A DNA stretch of 64,000 nucleotides, from contig NZ_SHKR01000019.1 of assembly GCF_004217145.1 (NCBI RefSeq), forward strand, positions 280,821-344,820, written 5' to 3'. Shown here piece by piece: positions 44,193 through 54,716 of this stretch. A model generated the notes under the pieces. The model saw only the letters and a program-made list of their open reading frames with translations. It searched no databases and had not been told where the DNA came from. Position numbers and translations under genes: made by a program. The stretch's first letter is position 1. Every line of letters begins with the position of its first letter. The stretch comes from Kribbella rubisoli (GTDB lineage: Bacteria; Actinomycetota; Actinomycetes; Propionibacteriales; Kribbellaceae).

Positions 44193-44443
44193 GCGGAGCG
44201 GACCTCCCGCGCGTCCTTCTCCAGTTGGCTCAGGTCACGTCCACCGCCGTACCGCCACTGGTCGGACGCTTCACTGAAGTCCAGTTGGACCTCGTCGAGC
44301 GTTGCGATCAGATCCTTCGCCCGCCTGCGATCAGCAAACTCACGCAATGCCTCGTTGATCGTCTCGACCTTGCTGTCAGTACCGAGCTCAGCGCGGGCAG
44401 CTTCCAGCCACTCGTCGTTCACGTCCACTGAGATGCGCGTCAT
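44189..44443 (-). CDS. vapB: VapB-type antitoxin
   Basis: An 84-residue protein. The N-terminal ribbon-helix-helix (MTRISVDVNDEWLEAARAEL, then VETINEALREFADR) binds DNA; the C-terminal half (LDFSEASDQWRYGGGRDLSQ) would wrap the PIN toxin. It precedes vapC with a 4-nt overlap. A dyad spans its start codon and should be the autoregulatory operator. Confidence 0.88.
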   Translation of the reverse strand: MTRISVDVNDEWLEAARAELGTDSKVETINEALREFADRRRAKDLIATLDEVQLDFSEASDQWRYGGGRDLSQLEKDAREVRSA

Positions 44444-44468
44444 AGCACCGATGGTACACCAAGCTATG
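44441..44468. promoter_or_regulatory. Candidate VapB operator
   Basis: Inverted arms CATAGC (44441-44446) and GCTATG (44463-44468) are separated by 16 nt and include the vapB ATG. The size and location match sites bound by VapBC complexes for self-repression. This is based on symmetry only. Confidence 0.5.
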
Positions 44469-44527
44469 CCCTACCTAGGCACCAAACATGAGCGATGAAC
44501 CGCACCAACATGCACCTTGAGTTGGTG

Positions 44528-45676
<1,149 letters not shown>

Positions 45677-45703
45677 GAGTCCTTAACCAGTGGTGGGTGA
45701 GGG

Positions 45704-47011
45704 TCAGCCGTTGAAGAGCTTGATGGGGTTCACGATGTCGGCGATGACGAGCAGCACGCCCATCACCACGATCGCGCTGGCCGCGACGTACGCGATCGGG
45801 AGCAGTTTGGCCACGTCGACGTACCCGGGGTCGGGCCGGCGGAACAGCTTGGCGAGGCCGCGCCGGATGCCTTCCCAGATCGCGCCGATCATGTGACCGC
45901 CGTCCAGCGGCAGCAGCGGGATGAAGTTGAACAGGGCAAGGAACAGGTTCAGCGAGGCGAGCAGCAGGATCCCGGTGGCGATCTTCTGGCCGACGCCCAG
46001 ATCGCTGGAGGCGACCTCACCTGCGACCCGGCTGGCGCCGACGACGCTCATCGGGCTGTCCTGGTCGCGCTGGCCGCCGACGATCGACTTGGCCACCCCG
46101 ACCAGCTTCTCCGGGAACTTGCCGAGCGCCTGCACCGTGCTGACGGTCAGCTTGCCCATCTGGTCGACGACGAAGCCGAAGCTCTGCTGCTCCACCTTCT
46201 CGGTCGGCGAGATGCCGAGGAACCCGACCGACACGAGCTTGTCGGAGGTCGCGCTCTCCTGCACCTGGTTCACGATCGTGTTGGTCTGCAGCGTCTTCTG
46301 CGCACCGTTGCGCTCAACAACGATCGTGGCCGGCTTGTCGGTGTTCGCGCGGATCAGCGGCGTGAGCTGGTCCCAGCTGCTGATCTGCGTGCCGTTGAAG
46401 GAGACGATCTTGTCGCCGACCTGGAACCCGGCGACCTTGGCCGGCGACACCTTGTCGGTGTCGGTGCACTGCCGGTCGGCCGATGCCTGGTTGGCCGGGA
46501 TCACGCAGTCGGTGACGGTGGAGACCGTGGTCTGGGCGACCGGCGTCCCGTAGAGCATGTAGAGCCCGCCGAACAGCACGAACGCGATCACGACGTTCAC
46601 GAGCGGCCCGGACGCCATCACGATCAGCTTCTTCCACCACACCTTCTGGTAGAAGAGCCGGCCGTCGTCCTCGGGAGAGATCGTCTCGTACTCCGCGGAC
46701 CGCGCGTTCTCGACCATCGACTGGATCGGGCCGGTGTTGGCCTTGCGGACCTTCGTCGGGTCCTGCCCCTTGCCCGGCGGCAGCATCCCGATGATCCGGA
46801 CGAACCCGCCGGCCGGGATCGCCTTGATGCCGTACTCCGTCTCGCCGCGTTTGGTCGACCAGACGGTACGGCCGAAGCCGACGAAGAACTGCGTGACCTT
46901 CATCCCGAACGCCTTCGCCGGGAGCATGTGGCCCATCTCGTGCAGCGCCACGGAGATCAGGACCCCCAGCACGAACAGCACGATGCCGACGGTGGTGAGA
47001 AGCACGGTCAT
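45704..47011 (-). CDS. rseP: RIP metalloprotease RseP (site-2 protease, M50)
   Basis: A 435-residue inner-membrane zinc protease. HEMGH (His24, Glu25, His28) is in helix 1, a PDZ domain lies around residues 180-270 (AKVAGFQVGDKIVSFNGTQI), and the third ligand region is NFIPLLPLDGGHMIG. It cleaves anti-sigma factors or other membrane proteins after a first cut. In actinobacteria it is usually located between dxr and ispG, as here. Confidence 0.95.
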   Translation of the reverse strand: MTVLLTTVGIVLFVLGVLISVALHEMGHMLPAKAFGMKVTQFFVGFGRTVWSTKRGETEYGIKAIPAGGFVRIIGMLPPGKGQDPTKVRKANTGPIQSMVENARSAEYETISPEDDGRLFYQKVWWKKLIVMASGPLVNVVIAFVLFGGLYMLYGTPVAQTTVSTVTDCVIPANQASADRQCTDTDKVSPAKVAGFQVGDKIVSFNGTQISSWDQLTPLIRANTDKPATIVVERNGAQKTLQTNTIVNQVQESATSDKLVSVGFLGISPTEKVEQQSFGFVVDQMGKLTVSTVQALGKFPEKLVGVAKSIVGGQRDQDSPMSVVGASRVAGEVASSDLGVGQKIATGILLLASLNLFLALFNFIPLLPLDGGHMIGAIWEGIRRGLAKLFRRPDPGYVDVAKLLPIAYVAASAIVVMGVLLVIADIVNPIKLFNG

Positions 47012-47032
47012 GCCTTCTGGTTCTCCTGGCTG

Positions 47033-48232
47033 CTATCGGTTGCCGTCAGTGATCTCACGGGCCCGGTTCCGGGCCCACGCGTCCGCGGCGAGCACGTCGT
47101 CGACGGACAGTTCCACATACGAGGGTACGTCGTGTTCGGTCACCACCCGGGCGATTGTGTCGACGATCCCGGTGAACGGCAGCCGTCCGGCCCGGAACGC
47201 CTCCACGCAGACCTCGTTCGCAGCGTTGAACACGGCGGGCGCCGTGCCGCCCCGGGTGCCTGCCTCGCGGGCCAGGCCGACCGAGGGGAACTCGGCGTCG
47301 TCGACCGGCTGGAACGTCCAGGTGCTCGCCTCGGCGAAGTTCCACGGCGGCGAGGCGTCCGCTATCCGGTCAGGCCAGCCGAGCGCGAGCCCGATCGGGA
47401 CGGTCATCGTCGGTACGCCGACCTGCGCGATCGTGGCGCCGTCGAAGAACTCGACCATCGAATGGATCGCCTGCTGCCGGTGGATCACGACGTCGATCCG
47501 GTCCATCGGGATACCGAAGAGCAGATGCGCCTCGATCAGCTCCAGGCCCTTGTTGACCAGCGTGGCGGAGTTGATCGTGACGACCGGGCCCATCGCGAAG
47601 TTCGGGTGGGCAAGGGCTTGCTCGACGGTGACGTTCGCGAGCTCGCTGCGGGGACGGCCGAGGAACGGACCGCCGCTCGCCGTCAGCAGGAGCTTGCGGA
47701 CCTCGTTCGGCGTACCACCTCGCAGGCACTGGGCGATCGCGCTGTGTTCGGAGTCGACCGCGACGATCTGGCCCGGCTTGGCCCGCCGCGTGACGATCGG
47801 GCCGCCGATCACCAGCGATTCCTTGTTGGCCAGCGCCAGCGTGTTCCCGGCGTCCAGGGCGGCCAGTGTCGCGTGCAGCCCGACCGATCCGTTGATGCCG
47901 TTGAGAACCACGTCACACGGCATCGCGGCGAGCTCGCTGGAGGCTTCCGGCCCGGTGATGATCTTCGGGATCCGGAACTCGCCCTGCGCGTATCCCTTCC
48001 GCTGCGCCTCGGCGTAGAACGCCAGCTGCAGGTCCTGCGCGACCGTGGCCTTCGCCACCGCGACGACCTCGACCTCGAACTCGAGCGCCTGCTCCGCCAG
48101 CAGCCCGACGTTGTCGCCGCCGGCGGACAGCGCGAGCACGCGGAAGCGGTCCCGGTTCCGGCCGATCAGCTCGAGCGCGGTGGTACCGATCGAGCCGGTC
48201 GAGCCCAGGATGACGACACTGCGTGAGTTCAC
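47033..48232 (-). CDS. dxr: 1-deoxy-D-xylulose 5-phosphate reductoisomerase
   Basis: A 399-residue NADPH enzyme making MEP from DXP. The cofactor loop is VILGSTGSIGTTAL, the active-site region is ALANKESLVIGG (NKE), EVDSEHSAI-type VAVDSEHSAIAQ, and NFAMGPVVTINSATLVNKGLELIEA. The GTG start at 48232 lacks a clear ribosome site; it follows the FHA gene by 34 nt and precedes rseP by 21 nt. Confidence 0.96.
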   Translation of the reverse strand: MNSRSVVILGSTGSIGTTALELIGRNRDRFRVLALSAGGDNVGLLAEQALEFEVEVVAVAKATVAQDLQLAFYAEAQRKGYAQGEFRIPKIITGPEASSELAAMPCDVVLNGINGSVGLHATLAALDAGNTLALANKESLVIGGPIVTRRAKPGQIVAVDSEHSAIAQCLRGGTPNEVRKLLLTASGGPFLGRPRSELANVTVEQALAHPNFAMGPVVTINSATLVNKGLELIEAHLLFGIPMDRIDVVIHRQQAIHSMVEFFDGATIAQVGVPTMTVPIGLALGWPDRIADASPPWNFAEASTWTFQPVDDAEFPSVGLAREAGTRGGTAPAVFNAANEVCVEAFRAGRLPFTGIVDTIARVVTEHDVPSYVELSVDDVLAADAWARNRAREITDGNR

Positions 48233-48266
48233 GGTGCCATTGTTCCAGGTTCTGTTCCGGGTTGGG

Positions 48267-49100
48267 TCAGGCGAGGTACAAGCGGAACGGCAGCGCGCCG
48301 AGCCGGATCTCGTCGCCGTCGCCCACCATCGCGGTCTCGATCCGTACGCCGTTCACCGACGTGCCGTTGGTCGACCCGAGATCCCGCAGTTCGTAGCTGG
48401 TCGCATCGATCCGCAGCAGCTCCGCGTGGTGGCGACTGATCTCCTGGCGGTCGATGATCACGTCGCAGTCCGGCGCGCGCCCGATGCGGACCAGGTCGAG
48501 CAGCGGTACGACGTCGCCGTCCTCCCCCACGATCACTGGTTGCGGCCCGGTCTCCAGTGCCGTCGCGATCTCGCCTACTCCGGCGGTGCGGATCGACAGG
48601 GACACGATCAGGTCGTCGCCCTTGTCCACGTGCAGGTTGTGCTGAGCGCCGTACCCCTGCAGCAGGTCGGCGTACTCGTCGATGACCACGGCGGACACGT
48701 GGTAGTAGCCCGGCGGCAGTTGCGCGTACGCCGCTGCGCCGAGCGAGGTCGTCAGTACTACTGCGTCGTACTCGTGATGAGTGATGTCGGTAATCGTGAT
48801 GAGGACCGGGTTGTTCGCGGTGAGGTGTGCCTCGGCGCCGGTGTCGCCCGGAGTGAACTCGACGGTCAGCAGAGGCGCTGGCCGGCTCTCGTCCAGCCCG
48901 ACCAGTCGGTCGACGGCGGGCACGGTGCCGGTCGGGATGGCGAGCGGCACGTACTGGCCGTGTGACCGCACCAGGAGGTCGAGCTGTGGCCTCGACACTC
49001 CGTTGCGGCGGGCCAGCAGGTATGCGTTCACCAGGCCCTTGCCGAAGATGAAGGCAACGTCCCCCACCACGGCGCGCACGAATCCACTGATCGGCTCCAT
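48267..49100 (-). CDS. FHA-domain protein
   Basis: A 277-residue protein. The C-terminal FHA domain (about 195-270) has all phosphothreonine-binding residues: VRIGRAPDCDVII, RQEISRHHAELL and LRDLGSTNGTSVNG. The N-terminal 190 residues are a mixed beta region I cannot name. FHA domains read Ser/Thr kinase signals, so it may link kinase signalling to the MEP/RseP operon, by inference. ATG at 49100 has GGGGG upstream; GTG at 49112 is the alternative. Confidence 0.85.
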   Translation of the reverse strand: MEPISGFVRAVVGDVAFIFGKGLVNAYLLARRNGVSRPQLDLLVRSHGQYVPLAIPTGTVPAVDRLVGLDESRPAPLLTVEFTPGDTGAEAHLTANNPVLITITDITHHEYDAVVLTTSLGAAAYAQLPPGYYHVSAVVIDEYADLLQGYGAQHNLHVDKGDDLIVSLSIRTAGVGEIATALETGPQPVIVGEDGDVVPLLDLVRIGRAPDCDVIIDRQEISRHHAELLRIDATSYELRDLGSTNGTSVNGVRIETAMVGDGDEIRLGALPFRLYLA

Positions 49101-49180
49101 CTGCACCCCCACAGTGCATCAGTATCCAGGAATCACGACTCCGGTACGGCGGTGTCCGGTGTGCCGCGTACCGTGGCCGG

Positions 49181-49867
49181 GTGACCAGCGTGCTCATCAT
49201 CGAGAACGATCCCGACAGCGGACCCGGCAAGCTGCTCGACTGGCTGGACGAGCGCGGGATCACGGCTGACGTCGTCCGCGCGTGGGACGGTGAGCCTGTC
49301 CCTAGCAGCATGGGAAACCATGCGGCGCTGATCATGCTCGGCGGCGGGCTGCTGCCGGACGAGGACGACCACGCACCGTGGTTGCCTGCAGAGCGCGATC
49401 TGCTGCGTGCCGCACACGGTCAGGTCCCGGTGCTCGGGATCTGTCTGGGCGGCCAACTGGTGGCGCATACCTTCGGTGGCCAGGTGCAGGGGAAGTACGG
49501 GCTTCCGGAGAAGGGCGTGACCGCGCTGAGCGTGCTGCCCGCCGACGACGTGCTGCTGCACGGCCTTCCGTCGACCGTCTGGGCGATCGAGAGTCACCAG
49601 GACCAGATCACCCGGCTACCGGAGGACGCCGTACTGCTGATGTCCAGTGAGCGGTGCCCGAACCAGATGCTGCGCGTTGGCGAGCGGACCTGGGGTGTCC
49701 AGTTCCACCCTGAGGTCGCGGCCGATCGGGTCCGCCGGTGGAACCCGGAGCGGCTGCGGTCGATGGGGTTCGATCCGGATGCGCTGGTCGCGGACGCCGA
49801 GAGGTATGCGGCGGAGCTGGACAAGACCTGGTCGACCGTCTTCGGCCGATTCCTGTCGAACCTGTAG
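49181..49867 (+). CDS. Class I glutamine amidotransferase-like protein
   Basis: A 228-residue GATase-1 domain. The nucleophile Cys is in LGICLGGQLVAH and the catalytic His-Glu in VQFHPEV. It is a free-standing GMP-synthase-glutaminase-like protein; such proteins often act as gamma-glutamyl hydrolases or partner unknown synthetases. GTG start. It is divergent from the FHA gene and followed 19 nt later by the DUF1707 gene. Confidence 0.88.
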   Translation: MTSVLIIENDPDSGPGKLLDWLDERGITADVVRAWDGEPVPSSMGNHAALIMLGGGLLPDEDDHAPWLPAERDLLRAAHGQVPVLGICLGGQLVAHTFGGQVQGKYGLPEKGVTALSVLPADDVLLHGLPSTVWAIESHQDQITRLPEDAVLLMSSERCPNQMLRVGERTWGVQFHPEVAADRVRRWNPERLRSMGFDPDALVADAERYAAELDKTWSTVFGRFLSNL

Positions 49868-49886
49868 CGGCGCTACCTTTGGTCGC

Positions 49887-50462
49887 ATGAGTCTGGAGCA
49901 GCCGCCGCCCGGTCACCGGGCATCCGACAACGACCGCGAACGTGCCGCCGCCGTGGTCCAGGAAGCGCATACCGACGGGCGGCTGGACTTCGAGGAACTC
50001 GACGAGCGGCTGACCCAGATCTACACGGCCAAGACCCAGCTCGAACTGCGCAACGCGACCGCCGATCTGATGCCGGTTGCGCACGGCGGTTCGCAGGAGC
50101 TCACCCTCCGCGCGCGGCACAGCGCACAGAAACGTGAAGGAGCGTGGGTCGTGCCCGAGCGCATGACCGCGATCGCCGAACACTCGTCGGTCAAGCTCGA
50201 CTTCACCGACGCGGTGGTCCACTGGGCCGACATCCACGTCGACGCGCAGGCCATCCACAGCTCCGTGGTGATGGTGATCCCCGAGGGCTGGAGCGTCGAC
50301 ATCGACCAGGTCGAGTCGAACCACAGCAGCGCCAAGAACAAGGCGGTAGCACCGCGCCCCGGCGGCGTCCGCCTGCATGTCACCGGCAAGGCCCATCACG
50401 CCAGCGTCGTCGTCCGCCACCCGCGCAAACGCCACTGGTGGTGGCCCTGGTACACCAAGTGA
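49887..50462 (+). CDS. DUF1707 domain protein
   Basis: A 191-residue soluble protein. The N-terminal DUF1707 domain (about 10-65) reads RASDNDRERAAAVVQEAHTD then LDFEELDERLTQIYTAKTQ, the SHOCT-like pattern common in actinomycetes. The remainder is beta-rich with VKLDFTDAVV and ends in a Trp-rich basic tail (KRHWWWPWYTK), perhaps for membrane association. The function is unknown. ATG at 49887. Confidence 0.88.
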   Translation: MSLEQPPPGHRASDNDRERAAAVVQEAHTDGRLDFEELDERLTQIYTAKTQLELRNATADLMPVAHGGSQELTLRARHSAQKREGAWVVPERMTAIAEHSSVKLDFTDAVVHWADIHVDAQAIHSSVVMVIPEGWSVDIDQVESNHSSAKNKAVAPRPGGVRLHVTGKAHHASVVVRHPRKRHWWWPWYTK

Positions 50463-50480
50463 TGGATTAGCGTTCGTCCC

Positions 50481-51644
50481 ATGACCGTTTCGCTTGATCT
50501 CGTTGATGTCGACTCTTTGCTCACCGGGGAAGAGGTTGATGTTCGGGCGGCTGCTCGGCGGTTTGCGGATGAGCGGTTGCGGCCGGCGTTGCCGGAATGG
50601 TTCGAGACGGCTTCGATTCCGGCGCGGGAGTTGGCAAAGGAGCTGGGGGCGCTCGGGTTTCTCGGGATGCACCTGACGGGGTACGGGTGTGCGGGGCTGG
50701 GACCGGTCGCGTACGGGCTTGCCTGCTTGGAGATTGAAGCGGCCGACTCCGGGATGCGGTCGCTGGTGTCTGTGCAGGGATCGCTGGCGATGTACGCGAT
50801 CTGGAAGTACGGCAGCGACGAGCAGAAGAACGAATGGCTCCCCCGGATGTCGGCGGGTGAGGCGATCGGGTGCTTCGGGCTGACCGAGCCCGACTTCGGA
50901 TCGAACCCGGCCGGTATGCGCACCAACGCGCGCCGCGACGGCGCCGACTGGGTGCTGAACGGCTCGAAGATGTGGATCACCAACGGCTCCGTCGCCGACG
51001 TCGCGGTGGTCTGGGCACGTACCGACGACGGCGTCCGCGGCTTCGTCGTACCGACGTCGACGCCCGGCTTCTCGGCGCCGGAGATCAAGCAGAAGATGTC
51101 GCTGCGCGCGTCTGTCACCTCGGAGTTGGTACTGTCGGACGTGCGGCTGCCCGGCTCAGCTTTGTTGCCCGAGGCACGCGGTTTGTCCGGCCCGCTCGGC
51201 TGCCTGAACGAAGCGCGGTTCGGCATCATCTTCGGCGCGATGGGCGCGGCCCGCGACTGCCTCGAGACCACGATCGCGTACGCCGGTGAGCGGATCGTGT
51301 TCGACAAGCCGCTCACGGCGTACCAGCTGACCCAGGCGAAGCTCGCCGACATGGCGGTCGAGCTGAACAAGGGCGTCCTGCTCGCAGTACACCTCGGCCG
51401 GCTGAAGGAGAAGGGCACGCTCCGCCCCGAACAGGTGTCGGTCGGCAAGCTCAACAACGTCCGCGAGGCCATCGCGATCGCCCGCGAGTGCCGCACGATC
51501 CTGGCGGCGAACGGCATCAGCGGCGAGTACCCGATCATGCGGCACGCCAACAATCTCGAATCGGTCCTGACCTACGAAGGCACGTCCGAGGTCCACCAGC
51601 TCGTCATCGGCCAGGCGCTGACCGGGCAGTCCGCCTTCCGCTAG
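50481..51644 (+). CDS. Acyl-CoA dehydrogenase, glutaryl-CoA dehydrogenase-like
   Basis: A 387-residue FAD enzyme. ACAD signatures are CFGLTEPDFGSNPAGM and the catalytic Glu in LTYEGTSEVHQLVIGQALTG. MRSLVSVQGSLAMYAI contains the Arg that, in glutaryl-CoA dehydrogenase, binds the substrate carboxylate, and ANGISGEYPIMRHANNLESV matches the same subfamily. It would oxidise and decarboxylate glutaryl-CoA in Lys/Trp catabolism. No other lysine-degradation gene is adjacent, so the assignment rests on motifs. Confidence 0.85.
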   Translation: MTVSLDLVDVDSLLTGEEVDVRAAARRFADERLRPALPEWFETASIPARELAKELGALGFLGMHLTGYGCAGLGPVAYGLACLEIEAADSGMRSLVSVQGSLAMYAIWKYGSDEQKNEWLPRMSAGEAIGCFGLTEPDFGSNPAGMRTNARRDGADWVLNGSKMWITNGSVADVAVVWARTDDGVRGFVVPTSTPGFSAPEIKQKMSLRASVTSELVLSDVRLPGSALLPEARGLSGPLGCLNEARFGIIFGAMGAARDCLETTIAYAGERIVFDKPLTAYQLTQAKLADMAVELNKGVLLAVHLGRLKEKGTLRPEQVSVGKLNNVREAIAIARECRTILAANGISGEYPIMRHANNLESVLTYEGTSEVHQLVIGQALTGQSAFR

Positions 51645-51715
51645 ACGCATACAACTGGGCTGACCTGGGCACGGGGAGTGAGATCAGCTACTCCGTGTTC
51701 ATGGAAGGAGCAGGT

Positions 51716-52003
51716 ATGCGGATCGGGGCCGGGATCGCACTCGTCGTGATCGGCGCTGTCCTCGCGTTCGCCGTACGGGACACGTCCGACACGTTCAACC
51801 TGACCGCCCTGGGGATCATCATCATGCTCGGCGGCGCCGCCGGCATCTGGCTGTCGTACCGCCTCGCCAATCAGCGCAGACGCACCGACACGCCGATCAT
51901 CGACCCAGAGGTCGAACGCCAGTACCGCACGGCCCCGCCCGAACGCGTCGCCGACGAGCCGATCGACGTCACGCCAACCCACCTCCGCAGGCCGAGCAGG
52001 TAG
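51716..52003 (+). CDS. Small two-helix membrane protein (DUF6458-like)
   Basis: A 95-residue protein with two membrane helices (residues 2-20, MRIGAGIALVVIGAVLAFAV; and 30-52, LGIIIMLGGAAGIWL) and a charged cytoplasmic tail. The start MRIG-GI--VVIGA-LAFAV matches the small DUF6458 family. GGAAGGAG lies 6 nt before the ATG, which settles the start. Unknown role. Confidence 0.8.
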   Translation: MRIGAGIALVVIGAVLAFAVRDTSDTFNLTALGIIIMLGGAAGIWLSYRLANQRRRTDTPIIDPEVERQYRTAPPERVADEPIDVTPTHLRRPSR

Positions 52004-52041
52004 TCGCTCTCGTCGGCGCGAGCCGGGTGCACCATGAGTTC

Positions 52042-52425
52042 ATGGACACCAACCGTGAACTGCTCGAACGCCTGTGGTCGCCCGACAGCGAGCTCGTGCT
52101 CTCGCCGGAGGCCGAACACGAGATGCGCACGGAGGACTACGTCCTGGAGATGCCGCAGTCTGGCGAACGCATCGCCGGGCGGAACCGCATGCGCGCGATG
52201 CAGCAGGAATACCCGAACCCGCCGTCGATCCAGATCCTCCGCATCACCGGCTCCGGCGACAACTTCGTCATCCTCGGCCGGTCGGACTACGGCGGCGACG
52301 TGTACTACGTGGCGAACGTCGTCGAGTTCCGTGACGGCCGGATCGCTCGCGAGACCCGGATCTACGGGGCTCCGTTCGACCCGCCGGCGTGGCGGGCGAA
52401 GTACGCTACTTCGCCACCTCAGTAG
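52042..52425 (+). CDS. SnoaL/NTF2-like protein
   Basis: A 127-residue alpha+beta barrel starting MDTNRELLERLW, with GRNRMRAMQQEYP and YYVANVVEFRDGRIARETRIYG, the strand pattern of SnoaL-like polyketide-cyclase or ketosteroid-isomerase folds. Catalytic residues are not evident. A GTG at 52027 in frame would add five residues. It overlaps the rny stop by 20 bp. Confidence 0.75.
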   Translation: MDTNRELLERLWSPDSELVLSPEAEHEMRTEDYVLEMPQSGERIAGRNRMRAMQQEYPNPPSIQILRITGSGDNFVILGRSDYGGDVYYVANVVEFRDGRIARETRIYGAPFDPPAWRAKYATSPPQ

Positions 52426-54067
52426 CCCTTGACTCGCGTACGACGGTCACCCGGATCTGGCCCGGGTACGTGAGTTCTTCCTCGACCTGCTTCGCGATGT
52501 CGCGGGCCATCACCTGCGCCGCGATGTCGTCGACCGCGTCCGGCAGGACCATCACCCGGATCTCGCGGCCGGCCTGCATCGCGAACACCTTCTCGACGCC
52601 CTCGTGGTGCATCGCGATCTCCTCGAGCCGCTCGAGCCGCTGGACGTACGCCTCCAACGACTCCCGCCGCGCGCCCGGCCGACCGCCGCTCACCGCGTCC
52701 GCGGCCTGCGTCAGCACCGCCTCGACGGTCCGGACCTCGACCTCGTTGTGGTGCGCCTCGATGCAGTGCACGACGTCGTCGTTCTCGCCGTACTTGCGGG
52801 CCAGCTCGGCGCCGACGATCGCGTGACTGCCCTCGGACTCGTGCGTGAGTGCCTTGCCGATGTCGTGCAGGAACGCACCGCGCTTGCACAGCTTGGGATC
52901 CAGCCCGAGCTCGGCCGCCATCATCCCGGCGATGTGCGCCGACTCGATCAGGTGCTTGAGCACGTTCTGTCCGTACGACGTGCGGTAGCGCAGCAGCCCC
53001 ATCGTGCGAACGAGTTCCGGGTGGAGGTCCGTGATCCCGACGTCGGCCATCGCGTCCTCGGCGGCCCGCTCGCACAGCTCGGCAACCTCGCCCTTGCTGC
53101 GCTCGTAGATCTCCTCGATGCGGCTCGGGTGGATCCGGCCATCGAGCACCAACGAGTCCAAGGTCAGCCGCGCCGTCTCCCGGCGTACCGGATCGAAGCA
53201 GGACAGCAGCACCGCTTCGGGGGTGTCGTCGATGATCAGGTTCACGCCGGTGGTCTGCTCGAACGACCGGATGTTGCGGCCCTCGCGCCCGATGATCCGG
53301 CCCTTCATGTCGTCACTCGGCAGGTGGACGACGGAGACGACCGACTCGCTGGTCTGCTCGGACGCGAGCCGCTGGACCGCGCCGGTGATGATCTTGCGGG
53401 CCTTGATCTCGCCCTCGTCCTGGGCCTGCCGCTCGATGTCGCGGACGATCGTGTGCGCGTGCCGCTTGGCCTCGTCCTCGATCGCCGCGACCAGCTCGGC
53501 CTTCGCCTGCTCTGTGGTCAGGTTCGCGACGCCTTCGAGGATCCGGCGGCGTTCGTCCTCGAGGTCTTTGATCTCACTCTTGCGCTTGTCCAGCTCGCCA
53601 AGCTGCGCGGTCAGCTCGGTCTGGCGTTCCCCCATCACGCGGTGCTGCTCGTCGGCCCGCTCCTCGCGCTCGGTCAGCCGGTGATCGCGGCGCTCCATCT
53701 CGAGACGCTGCTCCCGCAGATCGTCCCGGATCGACTGCGCCTCCGCCTCGGCCTCTCGCCGTATGTCGGACGCCCGCTGCTCGGCATCACGTCGTACCTC
53801 GGACGCACGGTCCTCGGCGCCGCGGCGGATCTCCTCGCTGCGCTGCTCGGCTGCCTCGGCGCGCGTTCGCAGTACGGCAGCCTCTTCCTCGGCCTGCCGT
53901 CGTATCAGCTCTGCCGCGGACTTCGCGCCTGCGGTCAGCTGCGCAGCCTCGAGTTGGGCGGTCGAGTTGTCGGCGGCTTTCCGGCGGGAGAGGGTCAGGC
54001 CGATCCAGGCCAGCAATCCTGCGATCAGTAATCCGATCAGGGCCAGGCCAGCGGACATCGCAGTCAT
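52406..54067 (-). CDS. rny: Ribonuclease Y
   Basis: A 553-residue membrane-anchored endoribonuclease starting mRNA decay. One N-terminal membrane helix (residues 5-27) is followed by a long coiled coil (30-210, Glu/Arg/Ala heptads). The KH domain (about 245-305) contains GRIIGREGRNIRSFEQTTG and the HD domain (about 365-460) FLHDIGKALTHESEGSHA. Length is normal. The gene is preceded by about 650 bp without coding features. Second ATG at 54058 is a possible alternative start. Confidence 0.95.
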   Translation of the reverse strand: MTAMSAGLALIGLLIAGLLAWIGLTLSRRKAADNSTAQLEAAQLTAGAKSAAELIRRQAEEEAAVLRTRAEAAEQRSEEIRRGAEDRASEVRRDAEQRASDIRREAEAEAQSIRDDLREQRLEMERRDHRLTEREERADEQHRVMGERQTELTAQLGELDKRKSEIKDLEDERRRILEGVANLTTEQAKAELVAAIEDEAKRHAHTIVRDIERQAQDEGEIKARKIITGAVQRLASEQTSESVVSVVHLPSDDMKGRIIGREGRNIRSFEQTTGVNLIIDDTPEAVLLSCFDPVRRETARLTLDSLVLDGRIHPSRIEEIYERSKGEVAELCERAAEDAMADVGITDLHPELVRTMGLLRYRTSYGQNVLKHLIESAHIAGMMAAELGLDPKLCKRGAFLHDIGKALTHESEGSHAIVGAELARKYGENDDVVHCIEAHHNEVEVRTVEAVLTQAADAVSGGRPGARRESLEAYVQRLERLEEIAMHHEGVEKVFAMQAGREIRVMVLPDAVDDIAAQVMARDIAKQVEEELTYPGQIRVTVVRESRATEVAK

Positions 54068-54716
54068 CGGCGTCTCCCCTCTCCGTCGAGTCCCACGCGG
54101 GACTGTGGCCGTCTGTCGAAGGGACTCGCCACCGGGACGACTGAAGGCGCCACCGGGGTCCGGCGGCTATCGGGGTACGGCAGTGCCGGTGCCACCTGGA
54201 AAAGGCGGTACCGGTGTTTACCGTTGCGACGGTACGGCTGCAACTCCATGGGTGCCGCGCGGTGCGGCTTTCCGGAGTTGATTGCCTCGCTTGCTCACCG
54301 AGAGTCGCCGCCGACAACGCGGAGACCACGGTGACACCGCTCGCGCCCTTGCCGGCTGGGTGACCGTCCGGGTTTGCGTGCGGTGCCGTCTATCGACAGC
54401 GCATGGCGCCGTCGTCCTTCCTTCAGCTCAGTCGAGCGTGGTTGCGTCTTTTTGCCGGTCGGTCGGCTGTTTCACCCGACTCCCCGATCGTTATATCCGC
54501 CACCGTTGCGGTGGATTCATCCCTTCTTGATCCCGAGGCTAAGCGCGGCCCATCACGCGGTCAAGACGGACACTCCCCCGTCACCCCCGGGATGAGACCA
54601 CTCCCGGCACTGGACTACTCCACAACGGGCATACGTGTACGCCCTCAGATCTCCAGCACCCGCGGCGCGGAACCGGCCGCGGGGCTGCAGATGTGGATCT
54701 GGATACTTGGCGGGGC
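54068..54716. other. Long non-coding gap upstream of rny
   Basis: No convincing gene lies in these 649 bp on either strand. On the minus strand a TATAAC box (plus 54490-54495) preceded by a CCACCG/CGGTGG dyad could be an rny promoter, giving a leader of about 420 nt. Near the left end are several short GGTAC/GCCGG repeats that could pair. Near the right end is the hairpin described separately. No riboswitch class is recognisable by eye. Confidence 0.4.
54659..54683 (-). terminator. GC-rich hairpin after the MT0933-like gene
   Basis: Arms CCCGCGGC (54659-54666) and GCCGCGGG (54676-54683) flank a 9-nt loop, 34 nt after the stop at 54717. There is no U-tract, as is common for actinobacterial terminators. 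Confidence 0.5.

Noticed and set aside
45893..48226. Plus-strand open frame of about 777 codons across rseP and dxr
   Set aside because: Antisense shadow of two recognised enzymes; no domain motifs and a composition typical of such shadows.
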